The notes: generated from the letters alone by a model not told the origin. 64,000 nt of DNA from Neobacillus cucumis (GCF_023715505.1 NZ_JAMBOH010000015.1:1-64000); one strand, 5' to 3'. Shown: positions 19,203 to 28,521, numbered from the stretch's first letter. Translations and numbers: made by a program.

Positions 19203-20144
19203 ATGAATTCGATTGCAATTCCAGGATTATCAAAACCAGTAACCACTCTTATTCAAGGCTCTGATTATTTCAGACCAAGTATTTATGAAAAAGTTTGCAA
19301 CGTGCTGGACCGTTTTTTGGCTATTGGCGGGAATACGATTGACACTGCTCGTATTTACTGTGGCGGTGAGAGTGAACTGGCAATTGGTCAATGGATGAAA
19401 GACCGGAATAATCGTGAAGATGTCGTCATTTTGACGAAAGGGGCTCACCACAATCAGAACGGCCCTCGTGTAAATCCAGAAGCCATATCAAAGGATTTGT
19501 TTGAGAGCTTAGAAAGACTTGGAACAGATTATATCGATTTATATGCGTTGCATCGTGATGACCCAAGTATTCCAGTTAGTGTCATTATGGATGCCTTAAA
19601 TGAGCATATTGCCGCGGGAAGAATTAAGGCAATTGGCGGGTCGAATTGGACGGTCGGGCGGTTGCAGGAAGCGAATGAATATGCGGCAGCAAATGGGTTA
19701 GTGGGATTTACTTTTAGTAGTCCAAATTTAAGCTTAGCCAAAGCGAAAGAACCATTTTGGGCAGGCTGTGTATCAGTTGATGCCGCAGATTGTGAGTGGC
19801 ATGAAAAATATCAGCTCCCCATTTTATCGTGGTCTTCCCAAGCAAGAGGTTTCTTTACTGGCCGTTTCACGCCCGAAGATCAAAGCAACGAAGATCTTGT
19901 TCGCGTTTTCTACAGTGGCGATAATTGGGAACGTTTACGCCGCGCTGAACAATTGGCGAAAGAAAAAGGTGTCAGCACCATTCAAATCGCTCTTGCCTAT
20001 GTGCTCAATCAACCATTTCCGACATGTGCCCTTATCGGTGCTCAAAATGAAGAAGAGTTGATCTCTTGTTATGAGGGCTCCAAAATTGTTTTAACAAAAG
20101 AAGAGTTAAGATGGTTGGAACACGTTGATATAAGTGTGAGATAA
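19203..20144 (+). CDS. Aldo/keto reductase
   Basis: A 313-residue (beta/alpha)8 NADPH-dependent reductase. GNTIDTARIYCGGESELAIGQW carries the catalytic Asp and Tyr, ILTKGAH the catalytic Lys, DYIDLYALHRDDP the His. The C-terminal cofactor loop is CALIGAQNEEEL. GGAGG before ATG 19203 sets the start 16 bases after the preceding stop, so the two genes are co-transcribed. Together they suggest oxidation/reduction of an unusual sugar or inositol derivative, by inference. Confidence 0.88.
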   Translation: MNSIAIPGLSKPVTTLIQGSDYFRPSIYEKVCNVLDRFLAIGGNTIDTARIYCGGESELAIGQWMKDRNNREDVVILTKGAHHNQNGPRVNPEAISKDLFESLERLGTDYIDLYALHRDDPSIPVSVIMDALNEHIAAGRIKAIGGSNWTVGRLQEANEYAAANGLVGFTFSSPNLSLAKAKEPFWAGCVSVDAADCEWHEKYQLPILSWSSQARGFFTGRFTPEDQSNEDLVRVFYSGDNWERLRRAEQLAKEKGVSTIQIALAYVLNQPFPTCALIGAQNEEELISCYEGSKIVLTKEELRWLEHVDISVR

Positions 20145-20164
20145 ACAGGTATGGATTAAATTTT

Positions 20165-20206
20165 AAAAAAATCGCCATCTGAGGATTTAACAGATGGCGA
20201 TTTTTT
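20165..20206 (+). terminator. Terminator of the oxidoreductase operon
   Basis: AAAAAATCGCCATCTG ... CAGATGGCGATTTTTT, a strong symmetric hairpin. Confidence 0.9.
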
Positions 20207-20269
20207 CTGCCAATTGCTATTATTGTGATTGTGTTGTCCCAATCAATTAACTTATTTTGAGGTATTTAA

Positions 20270-20458
20270 ATGAAGGTATATAGACTTAAAAGGCAGTTTA
20301 ATGAATATAAAAGAGGAACACAGTTTTACTTGATTAGTGAATCAGAATTTATAGGCGTTAAAGAGTTTGTATTGAGAACGGAAGATTTAACGAATAGGAT
20401 ATCGATCAATGAAAGTGAACTTCTAAAGAATTTTACTTTAATTAAAGAAATCTTTTAG
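20270..20458 (+). CDS. Hypothetical 62-residue protein
   Basis: Starts at ATG 20270 after GAGG and ends just before a terminator. The product (MKVYRLKRQFNEYKRGTQFY onward) looks like a small beta-rich soluble domain with alternating charged and aromatic residues. No family recognised. The flanking ribosome site and terminator support a real gene. Confidence 0.6.
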   Translation: MKVYRLKRQFNEYKRGTQFYLISESEFIGVKEFVLRTEDLTNRISINESELLKNFTLIKEIF

Positions 20459-20471
20459 CAAATTCCCACTA

Positions 20472-20504
20472 TAGTGTGGTATCAGTATGTTTGACACCAC
20501 ACTA
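20472..20504. terminator. Terminator between convergent genes
   Basis: TAGTGTGGT-loop-ACCACACTA, between the small gene and the leftward LysR gene. Confidence 0.6.
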
Positions 20505-20535
20505 AAATGAAATTAGATAACTACAGGGATTAATA

Positions 20536-21441
20536 CTAAATTTCTATTTGACCAGAATAATTTTTGTTATAATGCTTTGCAAAATCTCGAAATAAATGTA
20601 CGACCGGGCTTAAATATTTGTTTTTTACGGTCGCAAGATAAATAAAACGTTCATAAGGTGGATTTCTTATTGGTAAAACCCTCACATCGAAATGTTTCAG
20701 CATCCAAATATCTGGTAACAAAGCAATTCCGTAATTCATCGAAACTAAGCCAATCGCAGCACTATCTTCCTCCACTTCAAATGCAATGTTAGGAGTAATA
20801 TCAACCTCTTTAAATAAACGATCACTCAATCGTCTAAGACCACTTCCTTTATCAAAAGATACAAACGGGAAAGGCTCCGTATCCTTTAAGTCAATACTTG
20901 TGTAACTTGCTAGCGGATGGCTGGAAGGGACGACAAGGACCAGATCCTGCTTAACCAATGGTATAAAATCGATATTAGGTTCATCTTCAATATGTGAACA
21001 AAATGCCAAATCATATTTATCGGATTTAAGACCTTCGATAATGTTCTGCGTAGTTCCCTGACTAAAAGAAAATGAAATATCTTTGTGCTTCTCAATACTC
21101 AGGAAATTCTTGACCATAGTCGGTACAAATCTCGAGCCCAGTGTATAAATAAATGACAAATCAATCGTACCTTTATTTGGGCTTACTAAATCATTAATTA
21201 TTCTCTGCCCCTCATCTAGCGAATTTAAAGATTTATTTACATATTGTAAAAAAATAGATCCATATTTCGTTAATCGAATGTTTCTTCCGCTCTTTTCAAA
21301 AAGATATACACCTAATTCCTTCTCTAATTCCGAAATGGCGTAAGTTAAGCTTGGTTGGGCAATAGACAGCTGTTCTGCTGCCAATGAATAATGCTCCAAT
21401 TTCGCCAATACACGGAAATATTCAAGATGTTTTAAGTTCAT
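20536..21441 (-). CDS. LysR-type regulator of the shikimate/quinate cluster
   Basis: A 301-residue LysR protein: HTH at residues 1-60 (HYSLAAEQLSIAQPSLTYAI), effector domain about 90-290 with SSHPLASYTSIDLKD and SMNYGIALLPD. It is divergent from the VOC gene with a 198-base shared region that contains a cre-like box. By position it is the probable shikimate- or quinate-responsive activator, comparable in role to Listeria QuiR; identity to QuiR was not tested. Confidence 0.85.
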   Translation of the reverse strand: MNLKHLEYFRVLAKLEHYSLAAEQLSIAQPSLTYAISELEKELGVYLFEKSGRNIRLTKYGSIFLQYVNKSLNSLDEGQRIINDLVSPNKGTIDLSFIYTLGSRFVPTMVKNFLSIEKHKDISFSFSQGTTQNIIEGLKSDKYDLAFCSHIEDEPNIDFIPLVKQDLVLVVPSSHPLASYTSIDLKDTEPFPFVSFDKGSGLRRLSDRLFKEVDITPNIAFEVEEDSAAIGLVSMNYGIALLPDIWMLKHFDVRVLPIRNPPYERFIYLATVKNKYLSPVVHLFRDFAKHYNKNYSGQIEI

Positions 21442-21579
21442 TATCCTTCACATACTCTCCCTTCTAAACCATAATTTACTACTTTAACCAAATTATAAGT
21501 TAACCTATAGAATCTTTCTATCAATATTGTAAAATTTATTGGATTTATTTTTCTGAATATTGTTACTATAATGAACCTA

Positions 21580-21594
21580 ATAAAACGCTTTCAA
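21580..21594 (-). promoter_or_regulatory. CcpA cre-like box upstream of the VOC gene
   Basis: On the reverse strand TTGAAAGCGTTTTAT matches 14 of 15 positions of the cre consensus WTGNAANCGNWNNCW. It lies 46 bases before the VOC start. Confidence 0.5.
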
Positions 21595-21639
21595 GAAAGC
21601 GGAAGATTAAAATTTAAGGTTAAAGGTGGTAATAAGTAA

Positions 21640-22212
21640 ATGCAAAAGGTAAATGAAACGGAAATGGAAAAAAAAATAGAAGCGAAAACTCATGAAATAC
21701 GAGGAATCGATCATATTGGATTAACCGTACCAGATATTGAAGAGGCAACAGAATTTTTTAAAAAGGTCTTTAATGCAAAAGTTTGTTATGATGTGCATAC
21801 TCCGGATATGCCTCCACAACGTGGAAAGTCGGCAAAAAGGAACGTAAATCTACCAGAAGGTACAAGTATTGATCATATTAGACTCTTAAGAATAGGAAAC
21901 ACTCCATGTGTTGAATTGTTTCATATTAAAACAAATAAACAATCCGTTGTAGATACTATTGTTAATTTCGGCTTAACCCATCTTGCATTTTATACGGATA
22001 ATATTGAGTTATCGGCTAAAAAATTTGTTGAGGCCGGCGGTACGCTATGTTCCGATCCACACCCTCTGCCTTCAGAAATCGAAGGTGGAGAAAAGAATTA
22101 CTGGGTCTATGGCCAAGCACCATGGGGAAGTTTAATCGAATTAATTTCGTATTCAAGTGGGATTCATTACCCAGAAAAGAGTGAAGTGGACCGCTGGACA
22201 CCTGATTGTTGA
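21640..22212 (+). CDS. VOC-family (glyoxalase/dioxygenase fold) protein
   Basis: A 190-residue product with one VOC module pair. The N-terminal metal motif is GIDHIGLTVPDIEEATEFF, the middle has CVELFHIK, the second half has FGLTHLAFYTDNIE, and a final glutamate lies in WGSLIELISY: a His/His/Glu metal set. The C-terminus ends in HYPEKSEVDRWTPDC. First gene of the shikimate/quinate cluster. No classical 3-dehydroshikimate dehydratase is present, so this protein is a candidate for the missing aromatic or dehydroshikimate step; that is inference only. Confidence 0.75.
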   Translation: MQKVNETEMEKKIEAKTHEIRGIDHIGLTVPDIEEATEFFKKVFNAKVCYDVHTPDMPPQRGKSAKRNVNLPEGTSIDHIRLLRIGNTPCVELFHIKTNKQSVVDTIVNFGLTHLAFYTDNIELSAKKFVEAGGTLCSDPHPLPSEIEGGEKNYWVYGQAPWGSLIELISYSSGIHYPEKSEVDRWTPDC

Positions 22213-22375
22213 TGGTGCATTTACAAAGGTAAAATTAATTCAGAATAATCTTTATGTTTGACTTACTCTGAATTATATATTTATATAAGATAAGAAAAAT
22301 GTAAACAATTATCCTAATATGAGTTAAGCATCGGAATTACTAAGTATTAAATGATAGATTTATATCTATTTGATA

Positions 22376-22390
22376 TTGAAAGCGTATACT
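22376..22390 (+). promoter_or_regulatory. CcpA cre box upstream of the MFS gene
   Basis: TTGAAAGCGTATACT matches every position of WTGNAANCGNWNNCW. It lies 36 bases before the MFS start codon, in the 214-base gap after the VOC gene. A separate promoter here under catabolite repression is likely. Confidence 0.7.
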
Positions 22391-22426
22391 CCTGGATAAT
22401 AAAAATCTCATAAATGGGGGAAAAGG

Positions 22427-23737
22427 ATGAAAAAACATCGTTGGTCCATTGTATTCTTAATAGCAGTTGGTGTGGTGGTGAACTACTTTGACCGAATCAA
22501 TATGTCAATTGCAATGCCGTTAATGCAAAAGGAATTTCATTTGTCGCCGGGTCAGGTCGGAATATTTTTATCAGCATTTGCCTGGTCATACGCACTTCTT
22601 CAACTTCCCGTAGGACCTATATTGGACAAGATTGGGGTCAAATGGGTAACACGTGCAGCTACCATGATCTGGACAGTAGCGTGCCTTTTAACTGCTGTCG
22701 CTAATGGATGGGGGTTGATTATATTATCCAGGGTTTTATTGGGTGTTGGGGAGGCGCCATTTTTCCCAGCAGCTGCCAAAGCAGTTAGCCAATGGGTTCC
22801 ACGAAATGAGCGTTCGAAGGCCATCGCTACCTATGATGCACAGTCCAAATTGTCCAATGCAATCGGTGCACCTATTATAGCCTTGATTGTGACCGAATGG
22901 GGATGGCGCGGCGGTTTTACTGCAACGGCAGTTCTTAGTTTTCTCTATGCTGTTGTGTATTGGGTATGGTACCGTGAACCCCATGAGGATAAACGCTTGA
23001 CGAAGGAGGAGTATACATATATTACTGAAGGCGGTTCACAAAGTTCTGATGTAGCATCAGGAAGTGCCATGCAAAATATACGGTACCTTTTGTCAAAACG
23101 AAAAGTGTGGGCCGTATTTATAGGGTTTGCAGCATATGGATATTCATGGTTTTTATTCCTAACTTGGCTACCGGGTTATCTTGCCACTGAGATGCATATG
23201 TCGATTTTAAAATCTGGCTGGTATTCAGCAATACCATGGATTGTTGGTACGATTACAGAAATTGTGATCGGCGGCTGGCTAGTAGATCGGCTCATCGAAA
23301 AGGGATATAATCGTACACGTGTAAGCAAAACATTTTTAGTGATAGGTTTGCTTTTTGGTTTATCCATCATTGGTGCAGCATTTACTCATAGTGCAAACGT
23401 TGCTGTATTTTGGATTTCCATGGCACTTGGCGGTCTTGTCGTGACATCCGCAGTTGCCTATTCTATTCCAACTTTTATTGCCCCTAAAGGAACAGTGGGC
23501 ACTTTGACTGGCTTACTTACCTTTGGAAACAATTCGATGGCAATTGTAGCGCCCATTACTACTGGATTTATCGTTCAAGCTACAGGCTCCTTTATGTATG
23601 CATTTTTATTAGCAGCAGCTATTCTAATTGTTGGAATCTTAAGCTATGCGTTCCTTCTTACAGATCTAGAACCGATTGAAAGTGCTGGTTCCGGTACATC
23701 AAACAATCGAGTAATTTCGAATAAACAAACTATCTAA
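22427..23737 (+). CDS. MFS transporter (anion:cation symporter type), probable shikimate/quinate importer
   Basis: A 436-residue, 12-helix permease of the ACS subfamily: NYFDRINMSIAMPLMQKEF in helix 1, GPILDKIGVKWVTR in loop 2-3, LLGVGEAPFFPAAAKAVSQW in helix 4, FNRTRV-type charged loop 8-9. ACS members import hexuronates, phthalate and similar organic anions. Its place between the VOC gene and aroD makes shikimate or quinate the likely substrate. GGGGGAAAAGG precedes the ATG. Confidence 0.82.
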   Translation: MKKHRWSIVFLIAVGVVVNYFDRINMSIAMPLMQKEFHLSPGQVGIFLSAFAWSYALLQLPVGPILDKIGVKWVTRAATMIWTVACLLTAVANGWGLIILSRVLLGVGEAPFFPAAAKAVSQWVPRNERSKAIATYDAQSKLSNAIGAPIIALIVTEWGWRGGFTATAVLSFLYAVVYWVWYREPHEDKRLTKEEYTYITEGGSQSSDVASGSAMQNIRYLLSKRKVWAVFIGFAAYGYSWFLFLTWLPGYLATEMHMSILKSGWYSAIPWIVGTITEIVIGGWLVDRLIEKGYNRTRVSKTFLVIGLLFGLSIIGAAFTHSANVAVFWISMALGGLVVTSAVAYSIPTFIAPKGTVGTLTGLLTFGNNSMAIVAPITTGFIVQATGSFMYAFLLAAAILIVGILSYAFLLTDLEPIESAGSGTSNNRVISNKQTI

Positions 23738-23786
23738 AATAGTTTGCAAGAGTGTATTGTTTCACCCTTTCTATTATTTCGATAAA

Positions 23787-23827
23787 AAGAGCCAATTCTG
23801 AAGTTTAAAACTCCAGTGTCGGCTCTT
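23787..23827 (+). terminator. Hairpin after the MFS gene
   Basis: AAGAGCC and GGCTCTT arms enclose an imperfect stem (CTGAAGTTT/AAACTCCAG). Partial termination before aroD is possible. Confidence 0.5.
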
Positions 23828-23906
23828 CTTATCTGTTTTAAAATAAAAAAATTCATACTGCCTTTGTTGCCGTATCTAATCAAACAATTAAAGGAGTTAA
23901 TTTCCT

Positions 23907-24671
23907 ATGAATACAATCTCTATTAAAAATAAGGTGATTGGAGAGGGGACTCCAAAGATTATTATTCCATTAATGGGTAAAACAGAAGAACAACTTTTTC
24001 AAGAGTTGAACGAAGTAAAAACGTTAGCCCATGATATTATCGAATGGCGGGTGGATGTATATGAATATGTCGAAGATTTAGAAGCTGTTAAACAAATGCT
24101 ATCAGAATTAAGAAGGCTTGTAAAAGATTCCCTTTTTTTATTTACATTCAGAAGCCATAAAGAAGGTGGAAATAAAGAGATTTCGGATCGTAATTATGTA
24201 GAATTACTACAAACAGTAATTCGGACAAAAAACATTGATCTAATTGATATTGAATTGTTTACAAATGATTCTGCTGTTAAAGAACTTGTGGCATTGGCTG
24301 AGGAGAATGGTATTTTTGTGGTTATGTCTAATCATGATTTCCGTAAGACTCCAAAAAAAGAGGAAATTATACATCGACTTCGTAAAATGCAAGAACTTGG
24401 AGCACATATTCCTAAGATTGCTGTGATGCCGAATAGTGTTCAAGATGTGATCACCTTATTAGATGCTACAAACACAATGAAAACAAAATATGCGAATCGT
24501 CCCATTATTACCATGTCAATGGCGGACATAGGCTTGATAAGTAGACTAGCAGGTGAAGTATTTGGCTCAGCATGTACATTTGGTGCAGGGAAAGAAGCTT
24601 CTGCACTAGGACAAATTCCAGTTTCTGAACTAAGAAATGTTTTAGAAATTATCAATAAAAATATTAGGTGA
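23907..24671 (+). CDS. aroD: Type I 3-dehydroquinate dehydratase
   Basis: Interconverts 3-dehydroquinate and 3-dehydroshikimate through a Schiff base. The 254-residue TIM barrel shows IIEWRVDVYEYVED (EWR-D substrate motif), FTFRSHKEGG, DIELF, VVMSNHDFRKTP (catalytic His near 145) and IPKIAVMP (Schiff-base Lys near 172), ending with GSACTFGAGKEASALGQIP. AAAGGAG precedes the ATG. Eight bases separate its stop from the next gene, so the two are co-transcribed. In this context the role is likely catabolic or salvage rather than primary biosynthesis. Confidence 0.95.
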   Translation: MNTISIKNKVIGEGTPKIIIPLMGKTEEQLFQELNEVKTLAHDIIEWRVDVYEYVEDLEAVKQMLSELRRLVKDSLFLFTFRSHKEGGNKEISDRNYVELLQTVIRTKNIDLIDIELFTNDSAVKELVALAEENGIFVVMSNHDFRKTPKKEEIIHRLRKMQELGAHIPKIAVMPNSVQDVITLLDATNTMKTKYANRPIITMSMADIGLISRLAGEVFGSACTFGAGKEASALGQIPVSELRNVLEIINKNIR

Positions 24672-24679
24672 GATAAACT

Positions 24680-25576
24680 ATGACATACTTTGATAAAAAC
24701 TTAGAAAAAATTGATGGCAGAACAAAGTTAGTAGGATTACTTGCTACTCCAATAGGACACAGTTTATCTCCAAGAATGCATAATTTAGGTTATACATTAA
24801 AGGGTTTAAACTACTCTTATCTTGCGTTTGAAGTAGGGAATGAAACGCTAGAAAAAGCTGTAGAAGGGATGAGAGCTCTCCATGTAGCTGGGTTCAACGT
24901 ATCGATGCCAAATAAAATGGAAGTCTTTAAATATTTGGATGAATTAGATGATAGTGCTAAATATACCGGTGCAGTAAATACGGTGGTAAATAAAGATGGT
25001 AAGTTAATTGGATATAACTCAGATGGAAAAGGATATGTGAAAAACCTAGAAGTACATGGGGTAGATCTGACCGGAAAAAAAGTTACATTAGTCGGGTCCG
25101 GTGGTGCTGCCACACCAATCGCGATTGAATTAGCACAATCTGGTATCAGAGAAATTAGTATTTTTGCCCGTTATGATAAATTCTTCCACCAAGCTGAAAT
25201 AAATGTGAATAAAATCAACTATGATATGAAGGACTTTGGTGTTAAAGCTAATATCTTTCAATTAGAAGATAAAAAGGCCTTCCAACGTGAAGTAGCAGAA
25301 AGTACAGTACTTGCAAACGGTACAAGTTTAGGGATGAAACCTTTAGACCAATTAAGTATCGTGGATGATACCTTAGGTGTACTGCGTGAAGGATTAGTTG
25401 TAACAGATGTTGTTTATAATCCCTCAAAAACCAAGTTATTACAGCTGGCAGAACAAGCTGGAGCAACTGTCATTAATGGTTTTGGTATGATGTTGTGGCA
25501 GGGGGCCATTGCATTTAAACTATTTACTGGTGAAGATATGCCCATTGAAGAGATCAAAAAAATCATGTTTGAATGA
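24680..25576 (+). CDS. Quinate/shikimate dehydrogenase (YdiB/AroE family)
   Basis: A 298-residue shikimate dehydrogenase-fold enzyme. Substrate motifs: PIGHSLSPRMHN (Ser-x-Ser), NVSMPNKM with catalytic Lys, and YNSDGKGYV with catalytic Asp. The cofactor fold has GSGGAATPIAIELA. After it comes FARYDKFFHQAE rather than the NRTxxRA of NADP-specific AroE, resembling the NAD(P)-tolerant YdiB type. This supports oxidation of shikimate or quinate. Last gene of the cluster, followed by a terminator. Confidence 0.9.
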   Translation: MTYFDKNLEKIDGRTKLVGLLATPIGHSLSPRMHNLGYTLKGLNYSYLAFEVGNETLEKAVEGMRALHVAGFNVSMPNKMEVFKYLDELDDSAKYTGAVNTVVNKDGKLIGYNSDGKGYVKNLEVHGVDLTGKKVTLVGSGGAATPIAIELAQSGIREISIFARYDKFFHQAEINVNKINYDMKDFGVKANIFQLEDKKAFQREVAESTVLANGTSLGMKPLDQLSIVDDTLGVLREGLVVTDVVYNPSKTKLLQLAEQAGATVINGFGMMLWQGAIAFKLFTGEDMPIEEIKKIMFE

Positions 25577-25650
25577 GGTTTAACCCCATGATAGAAGATG
25601 CAGAAGCAGTTTTAGCTTATTGATCTATAGGGGGCAATAGCTTAATAACG

Positions 25651-25676
25651 GAGGTTGCTGCTGCAACTTCTTTTTT
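25651..25676 (+). terminator. Terminator of the shikimate cluster
   Basis: GTTGC-tgct-GCAAC hairpin followed by TTCTTTTTT. Confidence 0.7.
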
Positions 25677-25801
25677 GTTTAGTAAAAGGTGCTGGTAAAT
25701 TGAACAGATAGTCACTGGTTTTGAAATTTTAGATTGAAATATGCTTAGGTTTAAAAATTCTGAAATGATGTCGGATTATTGTTTATTCAGTTCCAAGCAA
25801 A

Positions 25802-25906
25802 AAATTAGCTTTTGCGACTAAATTAAAACATTTAATGCGCAAACGCGGATGGATTAAAGTACCACCGTTTTACGTTTCACCGGGTTCACAACATCCATTG
25901 AATTAG
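25802..25906 (+). pseudogene. C-terminal remnant of a DUF3231/coat-like gene
   Basis: Thirty-four codons ending in TAG encode LKHLMRKRGWIKVPPFYV and a short tail, like the C-terminus of DUF3231 or coat-related proteins. Upstream codons do not continue the similarity and no start is available. The rest of the 446-base gap (25577-26022) holds only the cluster terminator and the next promoter region. Confidence 0.4.
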
Positions 25907-26022
25907 GGGTAGTCCTCTTTATTTCATAATTTTCAAATAAAACAGACCTTTTGCTTTAAGGCATATTCAAATGACAATGTAAATATGAATATAACAAAAG
26001 AAGTATTTCGGGGGGTTGTAGA

Positions 26023-26862
26023 ATGAACGGGGATGGTACATCTTTGCATGCTGATACCGGTGTTACATCTGGATTGTTTGTTGAGCGCTCTTTAAATGAA
26101 ATTCGTTTTTGGGCTAGGATCATGAAAGAACATTCTTTATTTCTTCGATTGGGTTTTAGAGCAGAAGATACTCAACTAATTCAAGAGGCTAATCAATTTT
26201 ATCGCTTATTTGAACACATCGAACAAACGGCACATTCCTTTAATAATCAAACAGACCCCGAACAAATAAGAAGATTTAATTCAGAGGTACAACAAGCTGC
26301 AACTAATATTTACGTATTTAAACGGAAAGTATTAGGACTAATTCTCACATGCAAATTGCCAGGGGCAAATAATTTCCCACTATTAGTTGACCATACAAGT
26401 AGGGAAGCTAATTATTTTAGAAAACGATTAATTGAATTAAATGAAGGAAAATTACAATCGCTTCCAGATGCCATTATTAAAGAAAATGTCTTCTTCTTAA
26501 GGATTATGGCAGACCATGCCAAATTTATTGGTCATCTCCTTGATCCGTCAGAAAGGAAATTAGTAGATGTTGCACGGAATTTCAGCAATGATTTTGATCA
26601 ATTGCTGTATCAAGCAAGGGACTTAGAATCTATGAAGCCACAATCACAAACAGTTCCTCTTTTAGATCAATTCCTTGATCAAAATCGGGTGTCCGTCACA
26701 TCACTTAGGGACTTCAAGAAAACAGCCCGTGATTTAATTGAGCAATGTAAAATAAAGAGCATTATTCATCCTCTTTTAGCAGACCATGTTTTCCGGGAAG
26801 CTGATAGGTTCCTAGAAATCATTGATATGTTTGACGCGCATCTTACAGGCGGTACCCGATAA
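26023..26862 (+). CDS. DUF2935 protein (duplicated ferritin-like helical bundle)
   Basis: A 279-residue all-helical cytoplasmic protein with two similar halves. The first starts NEIRFWARIMKEHSLFLRLGF and the second has VFFLRIMADHAKFIGHLLDPSE. Each half carries His and Glu residues spaced as in metal-binding four-helix bundles (EHSLF; DHAKF, and HTSREANYF / DHVFREADRF). GGGGGG before the ATG at 26023 gives a strong start. Family members are found mainly in spore formers; function is not established. Confidence 0.85.
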   Translation: MNGDGTSLHADTGVTSGLFVERSLNEIRFWARIMKEHSLFLRLGFRAEDTQLIQEANQFYRLFEHIEQTAHSFNNQTDPEQIRRFNSEVQQAATNIYVFKRKVLGLILTCKLPGANNFPLLVDHTSREANYFRKRLIELNEGKLQSLPDAIIKENVFFLRIMADHAKFIGHLLDPSERKLVDVARNFSNDFDQLLYQARDLESMKPQSQTVPLLDQFLDQNRVSVTSLRDFKKTARDLIEQCKIKSIIHPLLADHVFREADRFLEIIDMFDAHLTGGTR

Positions 26863-27173
26863 CCTAGATAACGGAAAAATTTAAAGAATGTGCATGTTGG
26901 TCTAATAAAGCATGATAGTTGTAGTATGAAGATTGTGAATATTGTATTTAAAGTAATGGGTACAGGAGTTAAGGAGGGAGATGCTGCGGCCATCTTTTTC
27001 TTGTTCTGCTAGCTGGAAAAAAGGGATTGAATGGGATTATAATCGGCACTCAAGAAATCAAAGATAGGATAGAAATCTTGTGGTTAGTACTAACCTCACT
27101 CACAACCATTAATATCGTCAATAAGGTCGAACGCTAGGACAAACCAATCCTAGCGTTATTTTTATAACTTTAT
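26863..27173. other. 311-base gap with a terminator
   Basis: Holds a shared terminator near 27130. A strong AAGGAGGGAG site near 26970 is followed by an ATG giving only a 16-codon frame, so no gene is called. Confidence 0.4.
27130..27157. terminator. Terminator of the LCP gene
   Basis: AACGCTAGGA-loop-TCCTAGCGTT followed by ATTTTT; placed between convergent genes. Confidence 0.75.
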
Positions 27174-28127
27174 TTATTCATTTTGCGCAACACTTTTTCC
27201 TTCTAAAAACTGATTTAGAGCTTCGATATTTTTATCGAAGTCGACTTCTAATACAGCACCAAGCTCTTCATCACGTTTATTTTGAAAACTGCCATCTTCA
27301 GGGATGCGTACGGTTTCTATATTGCCACTTTTCTTCGTTACTAGGTCTTTTCCGATCGTCAAAATAGTGGAACTATCCATATTGGTATCTACGTATTCAT
27401 TCATCAGACCTAATAGTTTAGGAAGTTTTACAACACTTTGCAAACTTACGGCTTCATCCTTTAATTTTTTTATCACTTCCTGCTGTCTTTGGATTCGTCC
27501 GAAGTCGCTTAATCGATCGTGACGAAAACGGACATATCCTAGCAATTCTTTTCCATGTAGTGTTTGTTTGCCTTCTTCTAACTTCGTATCAATGCCATAA
27601 GACATCTCGTACGGTATGTCCACACGAATTCCATCTGGAACGAGAAGATCGACCGCTTTTTCGAACCCCTTAAAGTCGACAATCGCATAGTAATGAATAT
27701 CCAGCCCAAAATTTTCTTTAATGGTTTTCCTAAGCAGTTCAGGTCCTCCAAACGAAAAAGCCGCATTTAATTTTTGCTGACCATGTTCTGGTACAGTAAC
27801 CAATATATCACGCATCAGAGAAATGAGTTTGATTTTATGTGTTTGAGGATCATAGTGAGCAACCATGATTGTATCCGTTCGAGATTGTTTTTCTCCCCGT
27901 GAGTCACTTCCTAATAAAAGAACATTGACTGCACCTAGTTTATTTTTATCTCCTTGAAATGCATCTTTTCGTTCCGCTTTATTAAGTGGTTCTTTAATTG
28001 TTTCAATTGTACCTTGTATGTATTGAAATATATGAAAAAGACCAACTATAAAAATGCTTAATAGAAGAAGGGCACCAAATATTCTCCTCCATCTTACTTT
28101 TCTTCTAATCTTGTTTGAGCGTGTCAA
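27174..28127 (-). CDS. LytR-CpsA-Psr (LCP) family cell-wall glycopolymer transferase
   Basis: LCP proteins attach teichoic acid-type polymers to peptidoglycan. The 317-residue product has a basic N-terminus, one membrane anchor (IFGALLLLSIFIVGLFHIF, about 16-34) and an extracellular LCP domain: VLLLGSDSRGEKQSRTDTIMVAHYD with the pyrophosphate-binding Asp/Arg residues, SLMRDILVTVPE, LGYVRFRHDRLSDFGRIQRQQ. The start is TTG at 28127, preceded by GAGGTGATG. Likely a TagT/U/V-type enzyme. Confidence 0.88.
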   Translation of the reverse strand: MTRSNKIRRKVRWRRIFGALLLLSIFIVGLFHIFQYIQGTIETIKEPLNKAERKDAFQGDKNKLGAVNVLLLGSDSRGEKQSRTDTIMVAHYDPQTHKIKLISLMRDILVTVPEHGQQKLNAAFSFGGPELLRKTIKENFGLDIHYYAIVDFKGFEKAVDLLVPDGIRVDIPYEMSYGIDTKLEEGKQTLHGKELLGYVRFRHDRLSDFGRIQRQQEVIKKLKDEAVSLQSVVKLPKLLGLMNEYVDTNMDSSTILTIGKDLVTKKSGNIETVRIPEDGSFQNKRDEELGAVLEVDFDKNIEALNQFLEGKSVAQNE

Positions 28128-28314
28128 ATCTTACATCACCTCATCTATTCACATACCCTAAAGTAATGATTATCCCATAAATATTTTTCATCCTTTTTAA
28201 TATCATGTTACATTTTTTTGAATTTTTGATTACATTTTCTTGTGTTTTTGTCATTTTTTTAATTGTCATAGAGGTATGACCTTATAATTAAATGAGGTTT
28301 ATTATTTTAAAATA

Positions 28315-28343
28315 TTGTCACCCTTTTGATATCGTGATACTAT
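28315..28343 (+). promoter_or_regulatory. Sigma-A promoter of the PyrR-controlled transporter
   Basis: TTGTCA at 28315-28320, 17-base spacer, TACTAT at 28338-28343. Transcription would begin near 28350, just before the PyrR-binding hairpin. Confidence 0.65.
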
Positions 28344-28366
28344 TAGGTGAAATTAAATTCCTTTAA

Positions 28367-28465
28367 TTTGGTCCAGAGAGGCCAAAAAGGCGAAAGTAGA
28401 CTGCTTATATACTCTACATGTATATAAGTGCCCTTTTGTCCTTTGGATGAGAGGGCATTTTTATT
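28367..28465 (+). promoter_or_regulatory. PyrR-type transcription attenuator
   Basis: The hairpin TTTGG-TCCAGAGAGG-CCAAA (28367-28386) has the loop of the B. subtilis PyrR-binding sites (UCCAGAGAGG on a short stem). It is followed by AAGG, as in known sites. A terminator hairpin TGCCCT ... AGGGCA with a T tract lies at 28429-28465. With UMP, PyrR would stabilise the first hairpin and allow termination. Confidence 0.85.
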
Positions 28466-28521
28466 TTTGCCAACTATCTTTTAAATAAAGTCCTGTGAGG
28501 CTTGGAAGGAGAACGACAAAA

